The notes under the pieces: generated by a model
Database searches by the model: none
What the model was told of the DNA's origin: nothing
What the model saw: the letters and a program-made list of their open reading frames with translations, nothing else
Position numbers and translations under genes: made by a program
Assembly: GCF_028561335.1 (NCBI RefSeq)
Contig: NZ_JAQQTG010000043.1
Span: 1-49,911 of the forward strand
Source of the DNA: Aequorivita todarodis
Lineage (GTDB): Bacteria; Bacteroidota; Bacteroidia; Flavobacteriales; Flavobacteriaceae
DNA: 49,911 nucleotides
Reading direction: 5' to 3'
Part shown: piece after piece, positions 35,027-42,905 of the stretch
How positions within the stretch are numbered: position 1 is the stretch's first letter
How the letters are laid out: every line of letters begins with the position of its first letter

Positions 35027-36820
35027 TCAATCTACAATTTGCATTTTTTTCAGCAGAAAAGAGGCGTTCATATTTTGGCAAATTCCGGGTTTGAAGGTGT
35101 AGTCGAAAAAGAGTTCGTCGTTTTCTATTCGCGCATCGAAGAAATAATTTTTTACTTCGGGAAGTTCTTCCGCGGCAGCGCACAGACTTAAATCGTGGGT
35201 GGCGATGATTCCCGTGGAATTGCTGGCAACGAGTTTTTCCACAAATTTTCGGGAGCCGATAGCCTTGTCGGTGCTGTTTGTACCTTTCAGAATTTCATCG
35301 AGAATGATAAAATAACGGTCTGTTTTTATTTCGTCAACAATAAATTTCAGACGTTTCAATTCGCTGAAAAAGTAGGATTCGTCATCTGTCAAGCTATCGG
35401 TACTTCTCATGCTTGTAATGAGTTTTATGGGGTTGTATTCCGCCTTTTCGGCACAAACGGGTAAGCCAATATTTCCCATGACAATCTGAAGGGAAACGGT
35501 TCTTAAAAAAGTACTTTTCCCCGCCATATTCGCTCCCGTAACGATAAAGAATTCTTCGGAATTTATCTGGAAATCATTCCGCACCATCGTTGCTTCTTTC
35601 AACAATGGATGCCCGGCACCTTTCACTTTAAGGACGGGAATATCATCATTTATCTTTGGAAACACATAGTTGGGATGATTAAAGCTGAAATTTCCCAAAC
35701 TGTTGTATGAGTCAAAAAAAGTAATCACGTCAAACCACACGGCAACGCTTTCTTTATGCGTTTCAATCCAAGCTTCAATGTTGTGGCTTTGCCGAAGATC
35801 GCGAAGCATAAAACCATTGGCAATAATACCAATGAGCATATTGCTGCGTTGGTCCAAAGCGTCCAAATGCTTGGCAAAATTCTTCAAAATAGCCGAAGCT
35901 TTTATTTCAGCATTAACCACTGAATTCCTTTTTTCCGAAAGCAATTCTGAAGAAAAATCCTGCTTTTCAATCTCCAGGATCAATTTGTGAAACTGCTCAA
36001 AAGTGCTTTGAATTTTTGACGTATGCGAAGAAAGATCGTTTACCTTTTTTAAATATTTTCCAGAGATTGCCAGCCCCAAAAAGAACCAGCCCGCAGTGGC
36101 GTAGCCCGAAACCAAATCAAGGTAGTTCAAGACAATCAATCCAACGGAAATAACCGAAAATACGAATGAAACCGGTTTGATCCATTTCGGGACAAAGGTT
36201 TTATAATTTTTTAGCCACGTGGTTACTTCGGTTGTGGATACTTCTGTTTTAACCAAGGAAGCAATTGCTGAAAACTGTTGTCGCCATTTGGGCATCAGCG
36301 CCAACTCATTAACGGCTTCTTGTTTTTTTGGAATCGCGTGGATTGCATTTTCAGTGAAAATCTTCGCCAAAAGATTGGCTCCGCTTTCCAAGGCAGTTCT
36401 GTTCACATATTGAAAAAAGGAACCACGCCCGAAAAGATCGATATCCTGACTGTAAAAATGGAGCGGATCCTTATATTTTTCGCCGGAAGGCAAATGATGG
36501 AAAACACGGTTCAGGACGTCTAGCTCAGTTTCATTTTGTTCAATCAACTTCCTTTTCAAATCCCGTTCATATTGCAAACCATTGTGTTTTGAAACCAAAT
36601 AAACAAATGCCACAATTGCCGCCAAGATAATAACGACCAAAATTTTCACATTTCCGAAGCTATAGCCACTGGCAGGCAGGAAAAAGTAAACCCCAATACA
36701 GGCCAGCAAAAACACTACAAGCCTAATAGTGCTCGAAATCACGAGTTTTTGCTTTATTTTTTGAAGTTCCTCGGAATGGATTTCAATCTGTAATTTGTAA
36801 AAATCGAAAGGGTTGGGCAT
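35027..36820 (-). CDS. Membrane-anchored MutS-family ATPase
   Basis: A 597-aa protein with two membrane helices near the N-terminus (about 32-75) and another pair near 215-250. A MutS-like clamp/lever region and a C-terminal ATPase follow, with Walker A GANMAGKSTFLR (about 425) and Walker B YFIILDEILKGTNSTDK (about 500). The mismatch-binding domain with the F-x-E motif is absent, and there is no Smr endonuclease domain. It is therefore neither MutS1 nor MutS2. Such proteins are found in Bacteroidota and annotated as mismatch repair proteins, but a membrane role is more plausible. A GGCAGGCAGG half-palindrome encodes LPAS at the end of the first helix pair. Confidence 0.82.
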   Translation of the reverse strand: MPNPFDFYKLQIEIHSEELQKIKQKLVISSTIRLVVFLLACIGVYFFLPASGYSFGNVKILVVIILAAIVAFVYLVSKHNGLQYERDLKRKLIEQNETELDVLNRVFHHLPSGEKYKDPLHFYSQDIDLFGRGSFFQYVNRTALESGANLLAKIFTENAIHAIPKKQEAVNELALMPKWRQQFSAIASLVKTEVSTTEVTTWLKNYKTFVPKWIKPVSFVFSVISVGLIVLNYLDLVSGYATAGWFFLGLAISGKYLKKVNDLSSHTSKIQSTFEQFHKLILEIEKQDFSSELLSEKRNSVVNAEIKASAILKNFAKHLDALDQRSNMLIGIIANGFMLRDLRQSHNIEAWIETHKESVAVWFDVITFFDSYNSLGNFSFNHPNYVFPKINDDIPVLKVKGAGHPLLKEATMVRNDFQINSEEFFIVTGANMAGKSTFLRTVSLQIVMGNIGLPVCAEKAEYNPIKLITSMRSTDSLTDDESYFFSELKRLKFIVDEIKTDRYFIILDEILKGTNSTDKAIGSRKFVEKLVASNSTGIIATHDLSLCAAAEELPEVKNYFFDARIENDELFFDYTFKPGICQNMNASFLLKKMQIVD

Positions 36821-36847
36821 AGTTTTAAGTTAAACCTTTATGATAAC

Positions 36848-36879
36848 CCTCGCAGGTCTTTGAGACCTGCGAGGTTTTT
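36848..36879 (+). repeat. AGGTCT-type hairpin H1
   Basis: CCTCGCAGGTCT (36848-36859) and AGACCTGCGAGG (36863-36874) form a 12-bp stem with a 3-nt loop and TTTTT on the plus side. It lies between two minus-strand genes, so the T-tract points against the genes. Related hairpins are at 40061, 45541 and 48801. Confidence 0.75.
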
Positions 36880-36885
36880 GGCTCT

Positions 36886-37245
36886 TTAGGATTTTTTCAG
36901 TTCTGCTTGTAGTTTTTTGGTAAGACTTTTTACCACCAATTCATAGGAGTGGTCTATCAATTCCAAAACCAGTTCGGGCGGTAAATTCCTTTCCAATTGT
37001 ACGGTATTCCAGTGGACTTTGCTCATGTGATACCCGGGAAGTATCAATCCGTCATACGTTTCGCGAAGCTCGATGGCCCGTTCGGGATCACACTTTAAGT
37101 TTGCGGTTGCGGGATGTGTTTCCAAGCCTGTGAGGGCAAACATTTTGCCCATTACCTTAAAAACGAGGGTTTCTTCCCCAAAAGGGAAGGATTCGGTAAC
37201 CCCTTTTTTTGAAATGCAATAATTTCGAAATTCCTCAATGTTCAT
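36886..37245 (-). CDS. MmcQ/YjbR family protein
   Basis: A 119-aa protein with the CyaY-like fold of the MmcQ/YjbR family. Typical parts are ITSKKGVTESFPFGEETLVFKVMGKMFAL-like start, then TANLKCDPERAIELRE, PGYHMSKVHWNTV and the C-terminal DHSYELVVKSL. Family members are often called DNA-binding, on thin evidence. Length is standard. It is followed by hairpin H1 and the MutS-like gene. Confidence 0.88.
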   Translation of the reverse strand: MNIEEFRNYCISKKGVTESFPFGEETLVFKVMGKMFALTGLETHPATANLKCDPERAIELRETYDGLILPGYHMSKVHWNTVQLERNLPPELVLELIDHSYELVVKSLTKKLQAELKKS

Positions 37246-37290
37246 TTTTCCTATTTATGCCTACAAGGTCTTTGGGCCCTGCAGCAAGTT

Positions 37291-38286
37291 TCAGTTTATC
37301 CTATACCCCAAGGCAGGCTTTCCGTCAAAATAGACGAGCAAGGTTTTTGCCCCGATGGTCAAAGGCACGTTAAATTTTATGCCGTTCGTTTCCCGTTCAA
37401 TTTCTTCCACGGAAATTATCTCGGTTCCATAAGAATATGCAATTTTTTCAGGGTTTGTGTTTTTGACGGAGAACAGAATGGCGTCAAAATATTCATCTTC
37501 AAAAAGAACGCCCTTTGTCGGGAATTCAATATCCTTTGGCAACAGATTTTTCTCAATAATCAACGGCAGTTCCGAAAATTGGCTTTTGCTCAGCTTTTCA
37601 TCCAAAAAGGCATCCTCAAACATATCGGGATAATGCGTTTTAATAAAAAGCTCGGGAGGTGTTTCAAAATAAAAATAGCTCGGTTCCGCAATAAATTTGC
37701 CATTGTATTTTCCAGCGCCCCAAGTGGCATCAAAAAGATAGGACTTACCGTCAATCGTGGCTACATTCCACATATGGATTCGTTTAAAAGGCCTTCCAAT
37801 ATCTGGAAAATTGGATTTTATATCGCCGCGTACCAAGTAGTTTTTTATTCCCTGCAGCTCGCACAGTTTTTCAAAAAGCATGGCATAGCCTTCACAAACG
37901 GCGACGCCATTTTGGAGGGTTCGCTGAATGATCTTTGCTCGAAGCTTTTCGTCCTTTTCGTTTCGTTCGCGATAGTTTGTAAAGGTGTAATCAAACCGTT
38001 TGTACTCGTCGGGATCGTATGCAATGTTTTGGATGATCCACGTGTAGATTGCCCTCACTTTATCCTTTTCCGAAGCAAAATCGCGGGCGATGAATTTTGA
38101 AAGTTTCTCCGGATTTTCAAAAGTGTTCGGATACATTGAAATTATGGCGTCCGCCCGTTCATAATCTTGGGCAAAAATTTTTGTGCCAATCAATATTATA
38201 AAAAGGAACGGAAATACCCTCTTGCCCCCCTCAAGGGGAGATTTTTTAAAGAAACCTAAAAAAAATTGGAGCGGTAAGAATTTCAT
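37291..38286 (-). CDS. Secreted transglutaminase-like protein
   Basis: The 331-aa product starts at the ATG at 38286, which overlaps the TGA of the DUF4230 gene (ATGA). The signal segment (about 26-38, FPFLFIILIGTKIFAQ) is preceded by an odd FFKKSPLEGGKRV, encoded by a CCCCT/AGGGG palindrome (38227-38238). The transglutaminase-like core has the Cys motif GVAVCEGYAMLFEKLC, then IHMWNVATIDGKSYLFDATWG with His and Asp. Such domains act as peptidases or cross-linkers outside the cytoplasm. Downstream beta-rich residues resemble a small binding domain. Confidence 0.8.
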   Translation of the reverse strand: MKFLPLQFFLGFFKKSPLEGGKRVFPFLFIILIGTKIFAQDYERADAIISMYPNTFENPEKLSKFIARDFASEKDKVRAIYTWIIQNIAYDPDEYKRFDYTFTNYRERNEKDEKLRAKIIQRTLQNGVAVCEGYAMLFEKLCELQGIKNYLVRGDIKSNFPDIGRPFKRIHMWNVATIDGKSYLFDATWGAGKYNGKFIAEPSYFYFETPPELFIKTHYPDMFEDAFLDEKLSKSQFSELPLIIEKNLLPKDIEFPTKGVLFEDEYFDAILFSVKNTNPEKIAYSYGTEIISVEEIERETNGIKFNVPLTIGAKTLLVYFDGKPALGYRIN

Positions 38287-38897
38287 TTTTTTGAGGCTAT
38301 CTTTTTTGGGGTTTCCTGCACCAGCAGCGAGGTGTAATCCAGTTTCCAATTAATGGTTTCCACCAGCTTTTCCATTAGCTGGATGGTTTCCAAGGCTTGT
38401 TTGGAGGCTTCGTCAAAAAGGCCGCTTTCGGGAATCTTGTCAACGATGTGCTTTTTGGCTTCTTGGTTTATTTCGGTAAGATCTGTTGCCGTGAAGGGGT
38501 TTGCCCAACCCTCGCGTTTGTCGTAATATTTAAAATCGGTTTCAATGGTGAGCAGTTCGGGTTGCGGGAAATTGGTTAAAATAATAGTCTTGGTTTTGGT
38601 GTCCGCGTGCATTTTCACTTTTGTAAGGTCGAAACCAATATGTGCCTTGGCCTCAATCAGAATCAAGGCTTTCTTTTTCCCCAAAATCAAGTTCAGCCAC
38701 TTGTCCTTTACACTTTCATAATGGAAGATTTCAGAAAAATCGCCTTCCACGGTAATGAATTTACACACGCTGCGGATTTTTTCCATCAAAATAACGGACT
38801 GTGTATTTACCTTTTCTTTTTTTCCGCCGCCAAAACGCGCGAAAAGGAAATAAGCCACAATGGCGCCCACGGCCAAACCTATAAATAGATATTCCAT
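38283..38897 (-). CDS. DUF4230 domain-containing protein
   Basis: A 204-aa protein with one N-terminal membrane helix (about 3-20, FIGLAVGAIVAYFLFARF). A DUF4230 domain follows, with LMEKIRSVCKFITVEGDFSEIF, then KKKALILIEAKAHIGFDL and a helical C-terminus. The family is widespread and of unknown function. It is translationally coupled to the transglutaminase-like gene by ATGA overlap and follows the DUF4260 gene by 4 bp. Confidence 0.82.
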   Translation of the reverse strand: MEYLFIGLAVGAIVAYFLFARFGGGKKEKVNTQSVILMEKIRSVCKFITVEGDFSEIFHYESVKDKWLNLILGKKKALILIEAKAHIGFDLTKVKMHADTKTKTIILTNFPQPELLTIETDFKYYDKREGWANPFTATDLTEINQEAKKHIVDKIPESGLFDEASKQALETIQLMEKLVETINWKLDYTSLLVQETPKKIASKK

Positions 38898-38901
38898 AAT
38901 A

Positions 38902-39252
38902 TTATTTTCCGATGCTTCCCAAATGTGTGTTTTTAAAACTGTCCGGATATTTCAATCCGTAGCCAAAAATTCTGTCGAAGGAAGCGTGTGAGAACAAAAT
39001 TACGCCTATTAAAATTAACAGAGAATTGTTCAGATAAAATCCTGTTAAACCTATGGCAATCGCGACTGCTTTGTGATGAAAAACATTGTACGTGAAGGCG
39101 CCAATTTTTGAATTGACCAAATATCCGATCATTCCAATATCTGGGGTAAGCAACAATGCGGGGAACCACCACCAAGCATAGTCTAATTGTGAAAAGAGAA
39201 AAATTCCGAGGATAAATTGGGCCAATTCCTCAATTTTTAAAGTTGTCTTCAT
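38902..39252 (-). CDS. DUF4260 membrane protein
   Basis: A 116-aa membrane protein from the ATG at 39252; a longer frame overlaps the cyclase and was rejected. It has three to four hydrophobic segments with the motifs YAWWWFPALLLTPDIGMIGY and YNVFHHKAVAIAIG, and ends SFDRIFGYGLKYPDSFKNTHLG. These are typical for DUF4260. The function is unknown. It starts 1 bp after the cyclase stop, so coupling is likely. Confidence 0.82.
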   Translation of the reverse strand: MKTTLKIEELAQFILGIFLFSQLDYAWWWFPALLLTPDIGMIGYLVNSKIGAFTYNVFHHKAVAIAIGLTGFYLNNSLLILIGVILFSHASFDRIFGYGLKYPDSFKNTHLGSIGK

Positions 39253-39253
39253 T

Positions 39254-40021
39254 TTATAAAATTTTATAGAGAACCGGTTTGCTGGGCGCGGCATCGTTTT
39301 CAAAGGAAGCCATCTGTAAATTGAGCAGATAGCTGCCGTCTTCAACGGAATCGGGAACGTAAATCAACTCGGTAATCGTGCAATCCGCTCGTGGGTTTTG
39401 TGGAAAATTCCAAAAAGCCTTGTGTGCCAAAAGTTTACCTTCGTCCTTTTCTTTATCAACGGAAGGAAGATCGATCAACAAATGTTTCACGCCGATTTCC
39501 CGTAAAAACAACGCCGCTTTTTCGTGAAGAAATGGCCAATTGGTATCGGACCAGTGCTTTGATCTTTTGATTGAAGAATTTGGAAGAGTTCTAATTACAA
39601 TCGCTTCGGGCGTTTTTCCTTTTAAGGCTTTGGAAATGCTTTCTTCGGAAATAATTTCGTCCGCACCCCCCGCCCTCTCCATAGGAGCGGGAGCTTTGGG
39701 TTTTATTGAAATTACTTCTGCCAAAAAGAAAAAGGTTTTTAAGGCTTCGTTTACCGAATGAAATTCTTTTGAAATATGTCCAAAACACTCCGTATGTGTA
39801 CCGTGGGCGTGCGGATTGAAAAACACATTGTTGAAATTTACCGAAGCACCTTCCGAAACCTTACCCGTCCAATCGCCCATTTTTACGGGCTCAATTATCG
39901 GTTGGTTTTGATACCACGCCAACGGATTTTCTTCCGAAGCCTGAAGAGGAATTGAAATATCCAGCGGTTTGGAAAGATCGATGTTAATTGATTTTCCTTT
40001 ATGTTCAATTGTAGTTTTCAT
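39254..40021 (-). CDS. Cyclase-family (kynurenine formamidase-like) metal hydrolase
   Basis: A 255-aa protein from the ATG at 40021 (a TTG at 40027 is less likely). The metal-binding motif NPHAHGTHTECFGH (about 71-84) resembles HxGTHxDxPxH of the cyclase/formamidase family, with Glu in place of the first Asp. LLIDLPSVDKEKDEGKLLAH is the second conserved block. It should hydrolyse an amide or ester. An Ala/Pro/Gly-rich stretch APAPMERAGGADE (about 112-124) is encoded by a GC-rich repeat (39665-39695) and looks like an insertion. TATCTTTA at 40040-40047 is a possible -7 box. Confidence 0.8.
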   Translation of the reverse strand: MKTTIEHKGKSINIDLSKPLDISIPLQASEENPLAWYQNQPIIEPVKMGDWTGKVSEGASVNFNNVFFNPHAHGTHTECFGHISKEFHSVNEALKTFFFLAEVISIKPKAPAPMERAGGADEIISEESISKALKGKTPEAIVIRTLPNSSIKRSKHWSDTNWPFLHEKAALFLREIGVKHLLIDLPSVDKEKDEGKLLAHKAFWNFPQNPRADCTITELIYVPDSVEDGSYLLNLQMASFENDAAPSKPVLYKIL

Positions 40022-40060
40022 TCGCAAATTTTGAAAAAATAAAGATACGACATTCCCAGA

Positions 40061-40087
40061 CCTAACAGGTCTTTAAGACCTGTTAGG
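40061..40087. repeat. AGGTCT-type hairpin H2
   Basis: CCTAACAGGTCT (40061-40072) and AGACCTGTTAGG (40076-40087) form a 12-bp stem with a 3-nt loop. It starts 3 bp beyond the hemW stop. No T-tract is present on the minus side, so it is at best a processing or stabilising structure. Confidence 0.75.
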
Positions 40088-40089
40088 TC

Positions 40090-41286
40090 TCAAACGAAAA
40101 ACAAATCTGCCGCGATCCCATCGCTCAAAAATTTTCCTTTTTTTGAAATTTTCAGCGTACCGTTTTCGAGGATTAAAAGGTTGTTTTTTATAGGGTTTTC
40201 GGCTTGTTTCAACAGGTATTCCAAATAATTTTTTCCGAAATCCCTTTCAACCTTTTCCAAGGAAACACCTTTTTTGGTACGCAATCCCGTCATTATATAT
40301 TCATTGTATTTGTCCTCTTTTGAAAGAATTTCAATTTCGGAAGGAAGAATTCCGTCTTCAATACTTTTTATATATTTTGTGTTGTTTGCCACATTCCAGC
40401 TTCTACTTTTTCCGTCATAACTGTGCGCTGACGGCCCGATGCCCAAATACGGCTTGCCTTCCCAATAGGCGGTATTGTTTCGCGAATGGAAACCGGGTTT
40501 TCCAAAATTTGAAAACTCATAGTTCTCCAACCCGGCTTTTTCGGTTTCGGAAAGTAAAATTTCGTAATGCTGTTTAGCTACTTCCTCATCCACGGGCGGC
40601 ACGATTCCTTTTTCGATGAATTTTTTTAAGGCGGTTTTCGGCTCTACCGTCAAGGCATAACACGAAAGATGCGGCACATCAAGACTTAAGGCAATTTCAA
40701 GATTCTTTTTCCACCGCTCGTTGCCCATTCCGGGAATGCCGTAAATTAAATCGATACTGATGTTTTCAAAATATTGCTTTGCTTCCTTTATACACTCCAA
40801 AGCTTCGGAAGCGTTGTGGGCACGGTTCATCAGCTTTAAATCTTCTTCAAAAAAGGATTGGATGCCGATGGATAGACGGTTAATCCCCGCCCCGGCGGGC
40901 AGGCGTGAATTCGTTAATTCGTTAATTCGGGTCGCGGTTAAATCATCCGGGTTGGCTTCGAGGGTGATTTCTGCATTTTCTGAAACCTTAAAATTTGAAT
41001 AAATAGTTTCAAAAATCTGTTGCAATTCTTCGGAAGAAAGCAAACTGGGCGTGCCGCCTCCAAAGTAGATGGTTTCAACTTCGCTCCCCATTTCCTCCTT
41101 CCGAAGTACCAATTCCTTGCAAAGCGCATTCACCAATTCACTTTTTTTCTTCAAGGAAGTGGAAAAATGAAAATCGCAATAATGGCACGCCTGTTTGCAA
41201 AAAGGGATATGGATATACAAGCCGCCCCCGCCCCCAAAGGGGGAGCTTTTATCGGTTTCGGCAATAGGCTTTTGTTTAAAAATCAA
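40090..41286 (-). CDS. hemW: HemW-like radical SAM protein
   Basis: A 398-aa protein with the radical SAM motif C30-KQA-C34-HY-C37 in GLYIHIPFCKQACHYC. YFGGGTPSLL, EANPDD, NRLSIGIQSF and the SIDLIYGIPG block follow, all as in HemW, a heme chaperone often mislabelled coproporphyrinogen oxidase. Only a TTG (41286) is available as start. Residues 1-21 (ending SSPFGGGGG) are encoded by a CCCCC-AAA-GGGGG repeat, so the original ATG seems to be lost. A second insertion, NSRLPAGAG, precedes INRLSIG and corresponds to CCCGCC-CC-GGCGGG (40886-40899). It follows ruvC in the same frame after a TAG. Confidence 0.88.
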   Translation of the reverse strand: MIFKQKPIAETDKSSPFGGGGGLYIHIPFCKQACHYCDFHFSTSLKKKSELVNALCKELVLRKEEMGSEVETIYFGGGTPSLLSSEELQQIFETIYSNFKVSENAEITLEANPDDLTATRINELTNSRLPAGAGINRLSIGIQSFFEEDLKLMNRAHNASEALECIKEAKQYFENISIDLIYGIPGMGNERWKKNLEIALSLDVPHLSCYALTVEPKTALKKFIEKGIVPPVDEEVAKQHYEILLSETEKAGLENYEFSNFGKPGFHSRNNTAYWEGKPYLGIGPSAHSYDGKSRSWNVANNTKYIKSIEDGILPSEIEILSKEDKYNEYIMTGLRTKKGVSLEKVERDFGKNYLEYLLKQAENPIKNNLLILENGTLKISKKGKFLSDGIAADLFFV

Positions 41287-41362
41287 CGCTTTATGGAATT
41301 TAAAAAACTATTTCTTTTTGCGTAAATCCACGTTCAGCACTCCCCCTTTGGGGGTTGGGGGG
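41222..41362. repeat. Inverted pair of GC-rich palindromes at the ruvC-hemW junction
   Basis: CCCCC-AAA-GGGGG (41231-41243) and CCCCC-TTT-GGGGG (41342-41354) belong to similar blocks of about 24 bp in opposite orientation. The second block reads CTCCCCCTTTGGGGG then TTGGGGGGC; the first reads the same plan on the other strand, with CGGGGGC. They enclose about 90 bp holding the ruvC stop and the hemW start. Confidence 0.75.
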
Positions 41363-41910
41363 CTATTCTGTTTCACAAAAGCTGCCCAACCCGTGTAGCT
41401 TTTCCCGGTCTCAATTTTTCCGGAATTGTAAAAATGGCAAACGGCAGCCGCCAAACCGTCGGTACTGTCGAGGTTTTTTGGCAATTCTTTCAACTGTAAA
41501 AGGCCCTGCAACATTTTCGCAACCTGTTCCTTACTGGCGTTTCCGTTGCCCGTAATGGCCATTTTTATTTTTTTTGGGGAATATTCGGTTATGGGAATTT
41601 GCCGCGAAAGTCCCGCTGCCATTGCTACGCCCTGTGCTCTACCGAGTTTTAACATGGATTGAACATTCTTTCCGAAGAAGGGTGCCTCAATGGCAATTTC
41701 GTCGGGATTGTGGGTATCAATTAGCTCCACGGTACGCTCAAAAATTAATTTCAGTTTTAGGTAATGGTCATCATATTTTTTTAGTTGCAGCTCGTTCAGT
41801 TGCATAAACTGCATCTGTTTGCCCACCACTTTTATAAGGCCGAAACCCATAATGGTGGTTCCGGGGTCAATTCCTAAAATTATTTTTTCTGTTTCGGTTT
41901 TCATACTCAT
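41308..41910 (-). CDS. ruvC: Holliday junction resolvase RuvC
   Basis: A 200-aa endonuclease that cuts four-way junctions with RuvAB. The acidic catalytic residues are Asp15 (GIDPGT), Glu75 (IEAPFF) and Asp148/Asp151 ([13 protein letters not shown]). Two Met codons (41910, 41904) are equally possible starts. The natural end is probably near [11 protein letters not shown]; the last 17 residues, [18 protein letters not shown]-like, are read from a CCCCC-TTT-GGGGG repeat (41342-41354) and look like a repeat-derived tail. The gene is divergent from the 41949 gene with only 38 bp between. Confidence 0.95.
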   Translation of the reverse strand: MSMKTETEKIILGIDPGTTIMGFGLIKVVGKQMQFMQLNELQLKKYDDHYLKLKLIFERTVELIDTHNPDEIAIEAPFFGKNVQSMLKLGRAQGVAMAAGLSRQIPITEYSPKKIKMAITGNGNASKEQVAKMLQGLLQLKELPKNLDSTDGLAAAVCHFYNSGKIETGKSYTGWAAFVKQNSPPTPKGGVLNVDLRKKK

Positions 41911-41948
41911 GGGATTCCCGCTTTCGGGGGAATTAGTATTTTAGCAAC

Positions 41949-42905
41949 ATGATTGCCATCTCCCACAAAACTAAACAATATCTGCTCGTCACCGCCAAGG
42001 TTTTGATTATTGGGTTGACTTTTGGGTATATTTTTTATAAAATCAGCTATACTAAATCGTTGGGTTTCTCAGAGTTTAAAGCTACAATCGCCGCTCAGGC
42101 CAGCGTTTCGGGGTATTTACTTTTGCTCTTTTTGGTTTTGGCCGCTGCAAATTGGTACTTTGAAATCCTGAAATGGCAAAGTTTGGTTTCCGTAATCCAA
42201 AAAATGAATTTCCAAACGGCAATGAAGCAAAGCCTTGCATCACTAACGGTTTCATTGGCAACGCCCAACCGGATTGGCGAATATGGCGCGAAGGCCCTAT
42301 TTTTTGAAAATTCAAAACGGAAAAAGGTTTTGTTGCTCAATTTCTTTTCCAGCGGGTCACAAATGCTTGTCACAACACTTTTTGGAATACTTGGGCTGCT
42401 GTACTTTCTTCGAAATTTCAACGTGGCCTATTCCGTGAAAACGCTCTGTTATTTTGGGATTGGAGTGATTTTGCTTTTCGCAATCGGTTATTATTTTAAA
42501 GAAAAGGAATTGCTGATGAAGGGATTTTCCTTTTCAAAAGTATTCCAATTTTTCAAACAGATTCCTTTTCGAATAAAACGAAACGTGCTGCTGTTTTCCA
42601 TGTTTCGCTACATAATTTTCAGCGGCATGTTTTATGGATTGTTGCAATTTTTTGGTGCCGAAATCGCTTTTTTTGACGCCATGCTCCTCATTTTCACCAT
42701 GTATTTTCTCGTTTCAATAGTCCCAACGTTTTTCATTTTTGACGTTGTAATCCGCGGAGGCGTTGCCGTTTGGCTGTTTTCATTTGTAAACGTTTCTGAA
42801 TTTGCCGTTTTGGCAACCGTACTCACAATTTGGATTTTCAACTTTGTGCTTCCGGCGCTTTTGGGAAGTTTTTATGTGCTCACCTATCAACCTACCACCC
42901 GATGA
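41949..42905 (+). CDS. UPF0104/LPG-synthase-TM-like membrane protein
   Basis: A 318-aa polytopic protein with about eight hydrophobic segments. Motifs fit the lysylphosphatidylglycerol synthase TM-region family: WYFEILKWQSLV, then SLASLTVSLATPNRIGEYGAKA and LNFFSSGSQMLVTTLFGILG. No catalytic soluble domain is attached, so it is more likely a lipid flippase-like or transport component than an aminoacyl-lipid synthase. Its TGA overlaps the ATG of the glycosyltransferase (ATGA), which suggests joint action on a lipid-linked sugar. Confidence 0.83.
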   Translation: MIAISHKTKQYLLVTAKVLIIGLTFGYIFYKISYTKSLGFSEFKATIAAQASVSGYLLLLFLVLAAANWYFEILKWQSLVSVIQKMNFQTAMKQSLASLTVSLATPNRIGEYGAKALFFENSKRKKVLLLNFFSSGSQMLVTTLFGILGLLYFLRNFNVAYSVKTLCYFGIGVILLFAIGYYFKEKELLMKGFSFSKVFQFFKQIPFRIKRNVLLFSMFRYIIFSGMFYGLLQFFGAEIAFFDAMLLIFTMYFLVSIVPTFFIFDVVIRGGVAVWLFSFVNVSEFAVLATVLTIWIFNFVLPALLGSFYVLTYQPTTR

